NCBI GenBank assembly: GCA_965247015.1
Contig: CBDFGG010000004.1
Location: 124,001-188,000, forward strand
DNA: 64,000 nucleotides
Direction of reading: 5' to 3'
Origin: JAIXWP01 sp965247015
GTDB taxonomy: Bacteria; Bacteroidota; Bacteroidia; Flavobacteriales_D; Sanyastnellaceae
Shown: positions 10,301-18,114 of the stretch, in pieces
Layout: the number at the start of each line of letters is the position of its first letter
Numbering within the stretch: position 1 is the stretch's first letter
Notes under the pieces: model-generated
The model's input: the letters and a program-made list of their open reading frames with translations, nothing else
Database searches by the model: none
Told to the model about the DNA's origin: nothing
Translations under genes and position numbers: made by a program

Positions 10301-10525
10301 GTATATCCAAATCCATCTAACGGTTTCATCACCATTAGCGGAATTGAAAACACAACTTACCAAGCACAAATACTCGATATGACCGGACGTGTTGTTCTCC
10401 AACAACAAATCAATGGTCAAACGGCAGGTGTTCAACTCAACATTGAAGCATTGGCAAAAGGATATTATACGCTACAACTCAGCAATGAGAGCAGCGTGAT
10501 GTCGAGAGGGATTGTGAAGGAGTAA
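7370..10525 (+). CDS. Secreted Cys-rich GCTDP-repeat protein 1 with T9SS type A sorting domain
   Basis: From ATG 7370 the product is 1051 residues: a signal peptide (MRILLTLALYCLAF to FGQ), one GCTDPAASNYNAEATQEDGSC motif, then six paired modules of about 48 residues. Each pair is a GC(T/A/S)DxxACNYxPxA unit followed by GCTDPxAxNYDPxATxDDGTCC. Pairs are separated by roughly 90-residue beta-rich spacer domains. The Asp/Asn-rich loops resemble calcium-binding repeats and the Cys residues probably form disulfides (inference). The last 80 residues are a T9SS type A sorting domain (VYPNPSNGF, ILDMTGRVV, LAKGYYTLQL). The protein should be exported and fixed to the cell surface; the function is unknown, with adhesion a reasonable guess. 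A TTG 13 codons upstream is rejected because it would precede the signal peptide. Confidence 0.88.
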   Translation: MRILLTLALYCLAFTTFGQSLPGCTDPAASNYNAEATQEDGSCCYLTPGTVTSTGLAYVTFTNYTSWVNQYISLPGTFPLCLSEGCYEAIVTNNSDAPITVSWEVQGVDPFSIELPAFSSEAHYFSIGEISYGCTDYFACNYDPNAICNDLSCDYTCYGCTNPGSVNYDEGATIDDGTCCTDNSFWFTIDATGPVVVQASDNYASYSSYALFPEDQGLCHPLNCINFNLFNPESTDVDLTITNSNGVVIYSGSLQGNESSQFVHSTDGIVGCTDQGACNYNPDATCSDYWACNYDCLGCTDPTAINFDPAATIDNGSCCTETEYVYITASQQGTAYVYSYQNNFSNYIQINANEPFGFCLEDGCYFLDFMSGGALNDITVSIDDYYGNNLYSGTTFNNIYYGQFSKNGTTGCADPTACNYDPTATCPDYASCDYSCQGCTNADALNYDPSATQDDGTCCFAQYTITTSSPINWVLYGGNFQYGSQYGGTDYGVMDFCIGEGCFNLYIYSTPGLAGTYEITDQDGILINSGSFDEFGYNQVGLEYNVISGCADQAACNYNPNANCFDYYSCNYDCYGCNDPTASNYDEEALFNDGTCCYNTFYTVELSGEGYWFAYSLTDYITLGSTNYSNNAGFCSDGDCFGFTVYGTFGLPLTYTIYNPDGTVYLQGETDQYGYANEAFSNTQVVGCSDSNACNYDPAATCGLSYLCDYSCLGCTDPSAPNYDPSATQDDGSCCYNNWHTLSFNQSAFWNAFNGLTGEVFSGNYPTDAGFCMDAECFVIQAWSYDGSPLEFTLINPAGETILSGVTENYGLLNTTVSNGDEISGCTDPNACNFNPDATCDAGACDYYCGGCTNPDAINYNENALWEDGSCFFSIEPPQMELVVEDVEAQDVFFVRMDVLEIGNGAPYVVSSDYNTEMMMISNNGQYLAGPFECGSTVEFTVSSATYGLMEYTVTDPVGGACTIISTEEIETEQTFGVYPNPSNGFITISGIENTTYQAQILDMTGRVVLQQQINGQTAGVQLNIEALAKGYYTLQLSNESSVMSRGIVKE

Positions 10526-10529
10526 AAAA

Positions 10530-10637
10530 TCTCAATTCTCGATTTTCAATTCTCGATAATTCACATTAAAAAAGGGCCGCCTCACTCTGAGGGCGGCCCT
10601 TTTTTATTTCGAGAATCGAGAATCGAGAATCGAAAAT
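10530..10637 (+). terminator. Intrinsic terminator inside inverted heptamer arrays (copy 1)
   Basis: Four 7-bp units of the TCTCGAT type fill 10530-10557. A strong hairpin follows at 10568-10605: a GGGCCGC/GGCGGCCC stem with one bulge, preceded by six A and followed by six T, so it terminates in both directions. Four CGAGAAT-type units, the reverse complement of the left array, fill 10610-10637, so the whole block is an extended inverted repeat. Nearly identical copies follow both other paralogues. Confidence 0.85.
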
Positions 10638-10696
10638 TGTATTCGCGCAACCTATTGACTTTCAAATTAGTTTTATAAGTGCAAACCTTATAACCA

Positions 10697-13594
10697 ATGA
10701 AAGCTATAATATCACTACTAATCACTTGCTGTGCGGTATTGGCTCAGGGACAAGATATTCCTGGCTGCACTGATCCTCTAGCTCCCAACTTCAATCCCAA
10801 TGCAAACATCGATGATGGATCTTGTTGTTTTGAAAACATCATCACTATCCAATCGAATAATGCAGGGCTCATCGTATTACTCAGCGATGCTGATGATTCT
10901 GTAATTTCTCAAAATTTCGAAAATAACTCTGCAGTTTGCATCCCCGATGGATGTTATCAAATGATCCTGGGCAGTGACAACCTTCCAGCAGAAATTACAC
11001 TTCAGTTTGGTGGCCAGGTCCTCAACTTCTCGATCCCTGCCAATCAGACGGTAGTAGAAAATATTACTATTGGAAATAGTATCGAAGGTTGCACGGATAG
11101 CGCAGCATGTAACTATCAACCAGAGGCCACATGTGATGATAACTCTTGCTTCTACAATTGTGTAGGTTGCACTGATCCATTAGCACTTAACTACAATGCT
11201 GATGCAGAAGAAGACAACGGAACGTGCTGCTACGATCCTGAATACTTTTTCACATTTACCTCTACATCGCCCGTTTCAATGGCCATAGGATTCACGCAAG
11301 GAATCATTACCGACTATCTTATTTCTAACCAAACCAACGGATTCTGTGCACCAGGAACGTGCTTTAGAATTATCATCACAAACACAAATGATGAACCCAT
11401 CACCTTCACCCTATTCGATAGTGATGGAATAGAAAAAGGAACCATTATCGTTGGAGCTAATTCCTTTGATGAAATTAATTTTAGTACTTTAGGTGAAACA
11501 GGTTGTACAGATCCCGGTGCTTGCAATTACAATCCTGACGCGCTATGTTTGGGAAACGAAACGTGTGATTATAATTGTTATGGATGCACCGACCCGGACG
11601 CTTCCAACTACAATCCACTTGCTACAATTGATGACGGCTCGTGTTGTGGCAACGGTGCAGTAGTAGGATGCATGGATCCCCTTGCATGCAATTTCAACTC
11701 TATCGCAACTTGCTCAGACCTCAGTTTCTGTGTTTACAACTGCTATGGTTGTACCGACCCAAATGCGTCAAACTACAATCCTGATGCGACGATAGATGAC
11801 AACTCTTGTTGCTTAGCAACCTACACTATCACTTCAGAATACCCTATTAGCTGGAACGTGAATAGCAGCTATATGATGACTCCTATTCAAGGAGGATCAA
11901 CACTTGAGGGTACGTTGACCTATTGTCTTGATGAAGGTTGTTACAACCTCTTTATTTTCTCTGAGGCCCTAGAATCAAATGAAGTGACCATATCCGACGA
12001 AGAAGATAACGTAGTCCTCACTTTGCTAATTGAATCAGGTCAATATGAATTCCTAAGCATTTCATTTAGTGAAACAATTGGCTGCACCGATGAAAATGCA
12101 TGTAATTTCAATCCTACTGCAACGTGCGATGATTCCAATCTCTGTGATTATAGCTGCCTGGGCTGCACCGATCCCCTTGCGTCTAATTACAGTGCAAATG
12201 CAACAGTTGACAATGGCTCTTGCTGCTATAGCGAACTCTACACTTTTGAGATGATTGGAGAAGGATCATTCTATCTTGAAGACCCCGCTGATAATTCTAC
12301 ACTAGCAGCCGGACAACACTCTGCGCCTGCTACTTTTTGCTACGATCAGCAATGTCTTTCCGTGACGCTTGCTAGCAATGGCAATGGAACCATTGGCTAC
12401 AATATCTACGATCCACAAGGAAACTTATTCGGCACTTACAGCGAATCCAACACTACGATCTATCAAGGCTATGTTGGCAGCGTCGCTCCTATAGTTGGAT
12501 GTACTAATTCATCTGCATGCAATTACAATCCAGATGCAAATTGCAACAACGAACTCACGTGTGACTTCTCTTGCTTAGGTTGCACAGATCCTAACGCACC
12601 AAACTATAATCCTGATGCCACCATTGATGACGGATCATGTTGTATTGATAATTGGTATACTTTGACTTTCGACCAACCCACCTATTGGTCTGCCTATAAT
12701 GGACTGACCAATGAAGGCGGTGCAGGTAGTTATCCCCTACAAAGTGGATTCTGCCTTAGTTCTACTTGCTTCACATTAAATGCATGGAGTCCCCTTGCTT
12801 CTCAAGTTGAATTCTACGTTTATAATCCACAAGGAGAATTAATTTACGCAGGTCAAACACTTCCATTCGGATCCGTTGAAGTTCCAGTGAGCTTTAGTGC
12901 TATTGAAATTGCAGGCTGCACCGACCCTGAGGCTTGTAATTACAATCCTGATGCAACATGTGATGCCGGAAACTGTACAAGCGATTGCTTCGGATGTATA
13001 GACCCTGAAGCCCTCAATTTCGATCCTAACGCACTAGAAGAAGACAACTCTTGTATCTACAGCATCATACCACCTGTATATGAAATTACCGGTGATGATG
13101 AATCGCTTGATAATTTCTATTTTGTAGATATTGAATTTACTTCGCTAGGAAACGGTGCACCCTATATCATTTCAAATGATGTCAATTTGGAGGTTCTATA
13201 TATGGACGAAAATGGTGTTGTAACAGGTGGTCCCTACCCTTGTGATCAAGTTATCACATTTAATTTTCATTCTATTTCAACAGGGTTGACTATTTACAAT
13301 CAGTTCGAACTTATTCCAGCCTGCTATCCCTTTTCAACTGAAGAAATCAAAACCGAACAAACATTCGGTATGTATCCAAATCCATCTAACGGACTCATCA
13401 CCATTAGCGGAATTGAAAACACAACTTACCAAGCGCAGATACTTGATATGACCGGACGTGTTGTTCTCCAACAACAAATCAATGGTCAAACGGCAGGTGT
13501 TCAACTCAACATTGAAGCATTGGCAAAAGGATATTATACTCTACAACTCAGCAATGAGAGCAGCGTGATGTCGAGAGGGATTGTGAAGGAGTAA
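10697..13594 (+). CDS. Secreted Cys-rich GCTDP-repeat protein 2 with T9SS type A sorting domain
   Basis: A 965-residue paralogue of the preceding gene with the same plan: signal peptide (to about residue 19, AQGQ), a single GCTDPLAPNFNPNANIDDGSC motif, six paired Cys modules and a C-terminal T9SS sorting domain. It is about 86 residues shorter because the spacer between the second and third pairs is missing: CCGNGAVVGCMDPLACNF joins two modules with only a few residues between them. The repeat domains have diverged from paralogue 1, yet the final 80 residues differ at only about three positions, which points to gene conversion or a recent partial duplication. Surface location is supported by the sorting domain; the function is unknown. 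Confidence 0.87.
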   Translation: MKAIISLLITCCAVLAQGQDIPGCTDPLAPNFNPNANIDDGSCCFENIITIQSNNAGLIVLLSDADDSVISQNFENNSAVCIPDGCYQMILGSDNLPAEITLQFGGQVLNFSIPANQTVVENITIGNSIEGCTDSAACNYQPEATCDDNSCFYNCVGCTDPLALNYNADAEEDNGTCCYDPEYFFTFTSTSPVSMAIGFTQGIITDYLISNQTNGFCAPGTCFRIIITNTNDEPITFTLFDSDGIEKGTIIVGANSFDEINFSTLGETGCTDPGACNYNPDALCLGNETCDYNCYGCTDPDASNYNPLATIDDGSCCGNGAVVGCMDPLACNFNSIATCSDLSFCVYNCYGCTDPNASNYNPDATIDDNSCCLATYTITSEYPISWNVNSSYMMTPIQGGSTLEGTLTYCLDEGCYNLFIFSEALESNEVTISDEEDNVVLTLLIESGQYEFLSISFSETIGCTDENACNFNPTATCDDSNLCDYSCLGCTDPLASNYSANATVDNGSCCYSELYTFEMIGEGSFYLEDPADNSTLAAGQHSAPATFCYDQQCLSVTLASNGNGTIGYNIYDPQGNLFGTYSESNTTIYQGYVGSVAPIVGCTNSSACNYNPDANCNNELTCDFSCLGCTDPNAPNYNPDATIDDGSCCIDNWYTLTFDQPTYWSAYNGLTNEGGAGSYPLQSGFCLSSTCFTLNAWSPLASQVEFYVYNPQGELIYAGQTLPFGSVEVPVSFSAIEIAGCTDPEACNYNPDATCDAGNCTSDCFGCIDPEALNFDPNALEEDNSCIYSIIPPVYEITGDDESLDNFYFVDIEFTSLGNGAPYIISNDVNLEVLYMDENGVVTGGPYPCDQVITFNFHSISTGLTIYNQFELIPACYPFSTEEIKTEQTFGMYPNPSNGLITISGIENTTYQAQILDMTGRVVLQQQINGQTAGVQLNIEALAKGYYTLQLSNESSVMSRGIVKE

Positions 13595-13598
13595 AAAT

Positions 13599-13676
13599 TC
13601 TCAATTTTCAATTCTCGATTCTCGATAATTCACATTAAAAAAGGGCCGTCTCACTCTGAGGGCGGCCCTTTTTTTA
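13599..13676 (+). terminator. Intrinsic terminator with heptamer array (copy 2)
   Basis: Four TCTCAAT/TCTCGAT-type heptamers (13599-13626) are followed by the same hairpin as after paralogue 1 (13637-13676), with one G-U pair change and seven T. The right-hand CGAGAAT array is absent here. Confidence 0.83.
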
Positions 13677-13791
13677 TTTGTTATCTTCTATGGATAACAT
13701 CCTACCCTATCATAGGGCTCGAATAAATATTTTTAGTAGCATCTGTTACCTTCAAATAAATTAATTATATTTAGGTATTAAATGGATCCAG

Positions 13792-16700
13792 ATGAAAACT
13801 ATCTTAACGCTGTTATTCTTTTTTCCCTATCTATTATCAATTGGACAATCCACTCTCGGATGCACCGATGAACTTGCATTAAACTACATGCTTGGTGCAA
13901 CTGAAGATGACGGATCTTGCTGCTACTCGAACTATGTTACCGTCACCGCCAGTCAAGCAAGCACATTGGTATACAACAGTCAAACGGATTTCCAATCGGT
14001 AGTCGTAAATCTCCAAGGTCCTACCAACATTTGTCTTGATGATGGATGCTATTACTTCGACATATTCAATTCATCTTCTGAAGTAATGGAAGTGACTATA
14101 AGTTTCACTGACATGCCAAGTTTGGAATTTGTTATTGAACCGGGAACATTTATCTATGAAAATATTCAAATTGGCGAAGTCGTGTTTGGGTGTATGGATT
14201 GGGTTGCTTGTAATTACAATCCTGCTGCAACTTGTCAAGACTACAGCTGTAACTATGACTGTTATGGATGTACAGATCCTAATGCAATAAACTATAGTCC
14301 TGAATTCACTATTGATGATGGTGATTGCTGCACTGATCCATTAACTTGGTATACTATTGAGGCAACTGGAGATGTATCTGTATCAGTATCATCCCCAGGA
14401 AGTTCTTACTACAATTCCGCTCAGTATCCCATGGATGTTGGCGTCTGTCACCCATCAAGCTGTCTTCGATTCTTTATAGCTAACTATGGTTCTTTTGCAG
14501 CTGATGTAACAATAACTAACCCCAATGGTGTAGTCATTTACAACGGCACAGTTGAGCCAGAAGTAAATCAGCATTTCTACTATTCGCAAGAAGAAGTGGT
14601 TGGATGCATGGAGGAATATGCCTGTAATTATAACCCTGACGCGACTTGCGGTAGTTCCAACTTATGTGACTATACATGCTATGGATGCACCGACCCAAGT
14701 GCTGTAAACTTCGATGCAATCGCAACTGTTGACGATGGATCATGCTGCTTTCCGGAGAACTATCTTTCCGTCCTTGCAAGTGGGCCCGGTTTTATATCTA
14801 TCAGCAATAACAACATTTTTTTCAATGACTATCTGAGTTTACAACCTGGTGTCATCAATTACTACTGTCTAAACGATGGTTGTTACATATTAGATTTTTA
14901 TCTTCTAGACACAACAAATGTTTGTACAATATCCATTACCAACTTTTACGGAGAAACCTTACACTCCTTTGAAACCATGCAATATCATACAACGCATGAA
15001 TTATCAATCAACGCTATAATTGGATGCGATGATCCTCAAGCATGTAATTACAACTTAGAAGTCAATTGTCCTGACTTCAACCTTTGTGATTATTCATGTC
15101 AAGGCTGCACAGATGAAAACGCACAAAACTTCGACCCGGATGCGACAATGGATGATGGCTCTTGTTGCTTACACCAATATACGCTTACTACAAGCGCACC
15201 GATGTACTGGCTGCTTGGCCCTCAAACTTCTAATGGCGCATCACAATACGGAGAAACAGAGACAGGTTCTTCAATCATTTGCTTTTCTGATGGATGCTAT
15301 AGCCTTTACATCTCCCCTTTCTATGGAGGAACTGGAATTTACGAGCTCCGTGATGAGAATAATGAAATCATATCGCAAGATGTATTAGGATTTAATGATT
15401 ACTCTATTGTAACTTTTGAAAACAATATTATTGAAGGATGTTATAATCCTCAAGCTTGTAATTACAATCCATTTACAACATGTGTCAACGAAAGTCTTTG
15501 TGATTACAGTTGCCACGGATGTACCGATCCACAAGCTGAAAACTATTTTGAAGATGCTACCTATGACAACGAATCATGTTGTTATGATACTTTTTATCAA
15601 GTTGAATTTTTCGGCGAAGGCTCTTGGTATGCTATAAACCCATCTGACAACACGCTTATAGGATATAAAACAAACACTATTCTTCAAGGATTCTGCAGCG
15701 ATGATGCATGTTTTGCTTTTTACGGGTCAAGCTCCAATAATCTCCCAATTAATTATATCATCTATTATCCTGATGGTACAGTCCTAATGCAAGGAACATC
15801 CGATGAATATGGCGATGTTCATGAGATTTTCTCAAATGAAGACATCCTTGGATGCACAGTTCCCAATGCCTGTAATTATAATCCCTCCGCTTCATGTGGA
15901 TCACTTTTTCTATGTGATTTTTCATGCCTAGGCTGCACTGATTCAGCAGCACTAAACTATGACCCTAATGTCTCACAAGATGATGGTTCATGTTGCTACA
16001 ATTCCTGGTACACTCTCGAATTCAGTCAACCAACCTATTGGGAGATCCAACATGCAAATTCTGACGTAACGATATATGGTAACTACCCCAACGACTCAGG
16101 CTTCTGCTTGGAAGAAGAGTGCTTTATCCTACGCACTTATACTTCAGAAAGTGAGCCTCTAGAGTTCTATGTTTACAACTCAAACGGAGATATTATATCA
16201 TCTGGTGTGACAGAAAGCTACGGCTTTCTGTACATTCCAATTTCCACCACAAATGAATACGCTGGATGTACTAATCCAAGTGCTTGTAATTACGATCCAC
16301 TTGCGACGTGTGATCTCGAAAACTGTGAATTTATTTGCGGGGGCTGTACAAATCCTAATGCAATTAATTACAATGCAGACGCACAGTGGGATGATAATAC
16401 TTGCTTCTTCAGCATTGAACCGCCCGAAATTGAATTAATCGTAGAGGACGTTGAAATTCAAGACGTCTATTACGTCCGAATAGACGTGATTGAATTGGGT
16501 AATGGAGCTCCATATGCGGTTTCTTCCAACTATAACACAGACATTCTGATGATCAATAATAATGGCTTACATACCGCAGGTCCTTTCGAGTGTGGGTCGA
16601 CCGTCGAGTTCACCATTGCTTCTGCCAATTATGGTTCAATGGAATACACGGTAACTGACCCTGTGGGAGGGGCGTGCACAATTATTTCAACTGAAGAAAT

Positions 16701-16947
16701 CGAAACCGAACAAACATTCGGTGTGTATCCAAATCCTTCGAATGGTTTCATTACGATCAGCGGAATTGAAAACATAACTTACCAAGCTCAAATACTCGAT
16801 ATGACCGGACGCGATGTTTTCCAACAACAAATCAACGGTCAAACGGCAGGTGTGCAGCTCAACATTGAAGCATTGGCAAAAGGATATTATACTCTACAAA
16901 TCAGCAATGAGAGCAGCGTGATGTCGAGAGGGATTGTGAAGGAGTAA
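13792..16947 (+). CDS. Secreted Cys-rich GCTDP-repeat protein 3 with T9SS type A sorting domain
   Basis: The third tandem paralogue, 1051 residues, the same length as paralogue 1 from its chosen start. It has a signal peptide (MKTILTLLFFFPYLLS to IGQ), a GCTDELALNYMLGATEDDGSC motif, six paired Cys modules alternating with beta-rich spacers, and a T9SS type A sorting domain. The region just before the sorting domain (SIEPPxxELxVEDVE to GPFECGSTVEFT) is shared with paralogue 1 but not with paralogue 2. Codon usage in the repeat part is more AT-rich than in paralogue 1, while the last 250 bases are nearly identical in all three. It is probably a cell-surface protein; whether the three are co-expressed or used alternately cannot be told. 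Confidence 0.87.
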   Translation: MKTILTLLFFFPYLLSIGQSTLGCTDELALNYMLGATEDDGSCCYSNYVTVTASQASTLVYNSQTDFQSVVVNLQGPTNICLDDGCYYFDIFNSSSEVMEVTISFTDMPSLEFVIEPGTFIYENIQIGEVVFGCMDWVACNYNPAATCQDYSCNYDCYGCTDPNAINYSPEFTIDDGDCCTDPLTWYTIEATGDVSVSVSSPGSSYYNSAQYPMDVGVCHPSSCLRFFIANYGSFAADVTITNPNGVVIYNGTVEPEVNQHFYYSQEEVVGCMEEYACNYNPDATCGSSNLCDYTCYGCTDPSAVNFDAIATVDDGSCCFPENYLSVLASGPGFISISNNNIFFNDYLSLQPGVINYYCLNDGCYILDFYLLDTTNVCTISITNFYGETLHSFETMQYHTTHELSINAIIGCDDPQACNYNLEVNCPDFNLCDYSCQGCTDENAQNFDPDATMDDGSCCLHQYTLTTSAPMYWLLGPQTSNGASQYGETETGSSIICFSDGCYSLYISPFYGGTGIYELRDENNEIISQDVLGFNDYSIVTFENNIIEGCYNPQACNYNPFTTCVNESLCDYSCHGCTDPQAENYFEDATYDNESCCYDTFYQVEFFGEGSWYAINPSDNTLIGYKTNTILQGFCSDDACFAFYGSSSNNLPINYIIYYPDGTVLMQGTSDEYGDVHEIFSNEDILGCTVPNACNYNPSASCGSLFLCDFSCLGCTDSAALNYDPNVSQDDGSCCYNSWYTLEFSQPTYWEIQHANSDVTIYGNYPNDSGFCLEEECFILRTYTSESEPLEFYVYNSNGDIISSGVTESYGFLYIPISTTNEYAGCTNPSACNYDPLATCDLENCEFICGGCTNPNAINYNADAQWDDNTCFFSIEPPEIELIVEDVEIQDVYYVRIDVIELGNGAPYAVSSNYNTDILMINNNGLHTAGPFECGSTVEFTIASANYGSMEYTVTDPVGGACTIISTEEIETEQTFGVYPNPSNGFITISGIENITYQAQILDMTGRDVFQQQINGQTAGVQLNIEALAKGYYTLQISNESSVMSRGIVKE

Positions 16948-16951
16948 AAAT

Positions 16952-17052
16952 TCTCAATTCTCGATTTTCAATTCTCGATAATTCACATTAAAAAAGGGCC
17001 GCCTCTCTCTGAGGGCGGCCCTTTTTTATTTCGAGAATCGAGAATCGAGAAT
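16952..17052 (+). terminator. Intrinsic terminator inside inverted heptamer arrays (copy 3)
   Basis: Heptamers at 16952-16979 (TCTCGAT type), hairpin 16990-17027 with flanking A and T runs, then three CGAGAAT units at 17032-17052 that run straight into the stop codon of the minus-strand gene ending at 17053. The block serves both convergent genes. Confidence 0.85.
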
Positions 17053-18108
17053 CTAATTAAACACCACCCCATTCGTGCCCATTCCTACGGTGAATTGATT
17101 TAATAATTCTCCGGTGCTGGAATATCTTGAAACGATGGATGGATCGATGTAGTTTGAAACACTGCTCGTCCAAACCTCGCCGTTGCTTCTGATATCAAGC
17201 GAACCAACATTGCCTGACATCCAAACGGTGCCGGGAAGATCTGCTGTGGTGGTAGAAAATGCATACACATTTCCATTTACATAAAACAATGTATTACCAT
17301 CAGCGCTGATCTCTAAAATTGATGGATGCTGTCCGACTGATCCTACGGTTTCGTTACCCGTCACAGCTAGTGTTGTAGCATTGATTCGTACCAAACGACC
17401 CTGCGTCTCTTCGATGATTTCTGTGTAATCTTCGTTGTAAACGGTCTTACCTTGACACATCACCCAAATATTTCCCGCAGCGTCTACATCGATATCAATT
17501 GGACGATCTCCCACTGTTATTGTATTTGTAACGGTGTTTGTTGCCAAATCAATTACGCTTACGGTATTGTCTTGAGCAAATCCACCACTGTTGCAAACGA
17601 ATAATTTTCCGTTACGCACTAGCATTCTCTCTGGACCATTGCCAACAGTTATTGTATTTTCTACAATAAGTGTACTTGGATCAATCACCAATACTTGACC
17701 TGCCATTGAACCCGAAGACAAATACAATTTTCCATTTCCACCATTGACAATATATCTTGGATAAGAAACAGCGCTAATTGTTCCAACGCTGCTAAAATCT
17801 GTAAGCGAAAAAACTTCTACTTTACCAGAGTTATTCAACACCGCAAAGCCTTTACCATCATAGGCAACAAACGACTGGAGAACATCTCCAAGAGCTACTC
17901 CATTCTTGTCAAAAAAAGGATCTACCGACAACTCATTATTGCTGTTGATGTATGAGATGCTTGCATTGTTCGCAAGAAAATTTCCTTCATTTAACACATA
18001 GATTCCTTCTGCCGTCACCGTTGGTGTCTCAACCACTTCTTCTTTTTCATCTTTCTTACATGAGGCCAAAGCAAAAACTGCGAAGCCCAAAACCAATAAC
18101 TTTCTCAT
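17053..18108 (-). CDS. Beta-propeller (YncE-like) surface lipoprotein, BtuG-like
   Basis: A 351-residue lipoprotein: signal and lipobox ending at Cys17 (ALASCKKDEK), then repeated beta-propeller blades (NGKLYLSSG, VSVIDLATNTVTNTITVGDRP, GNIWVMCQG, ADGNTLFYVNG). It starts 6 bases after a BtuB-type receptor gene whose leader holds a cobalamin riboswitch. In gut Bacteroides a seven-bladed propeller lipoprotein, BtuG, sits on BtuB and captures vitamin B12 with very high affinity. Position, fold and lipidation all fit that role, but identity to BtuG is inferred from context because YncE-like propellers are common. It should be exposed on the outer membrane and repressed by B12 together with btuB. 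Confidence 0.75.
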   Translation of the reverse strand: MRKLLVLGFAVFALASCKKDEKEEVVETPTVTAEGIYVLNEGNFLANNASISYINSNNELSVDPFFDKNGVALGDVLQSFVAYDGKGFAVLNNSGKVEVFSLTDFSSVGTISAVSYPRYIVNGGNGKLYLSSGSMAGQVLVIDPSTLIVENTITVGNGPERMLVRNGKLFVCNSGGFAQDNTVSVIDLATNTVTNTITVGDRPIDIDVDAAGNIWVMCQGKTVYNEDYTEIIEETQGRLVRINATTLAVTGNETVGSVGQHPSILEISADGNTLFYVNGNVYAFSTTTADLPGTVWMSGNVGSLDIRSNGEVWTSSVSNYIDPSIVSRYSSTGELLNQFTVGMGTNGVVFN

Positions 18109-18114
18109 AGCGAT

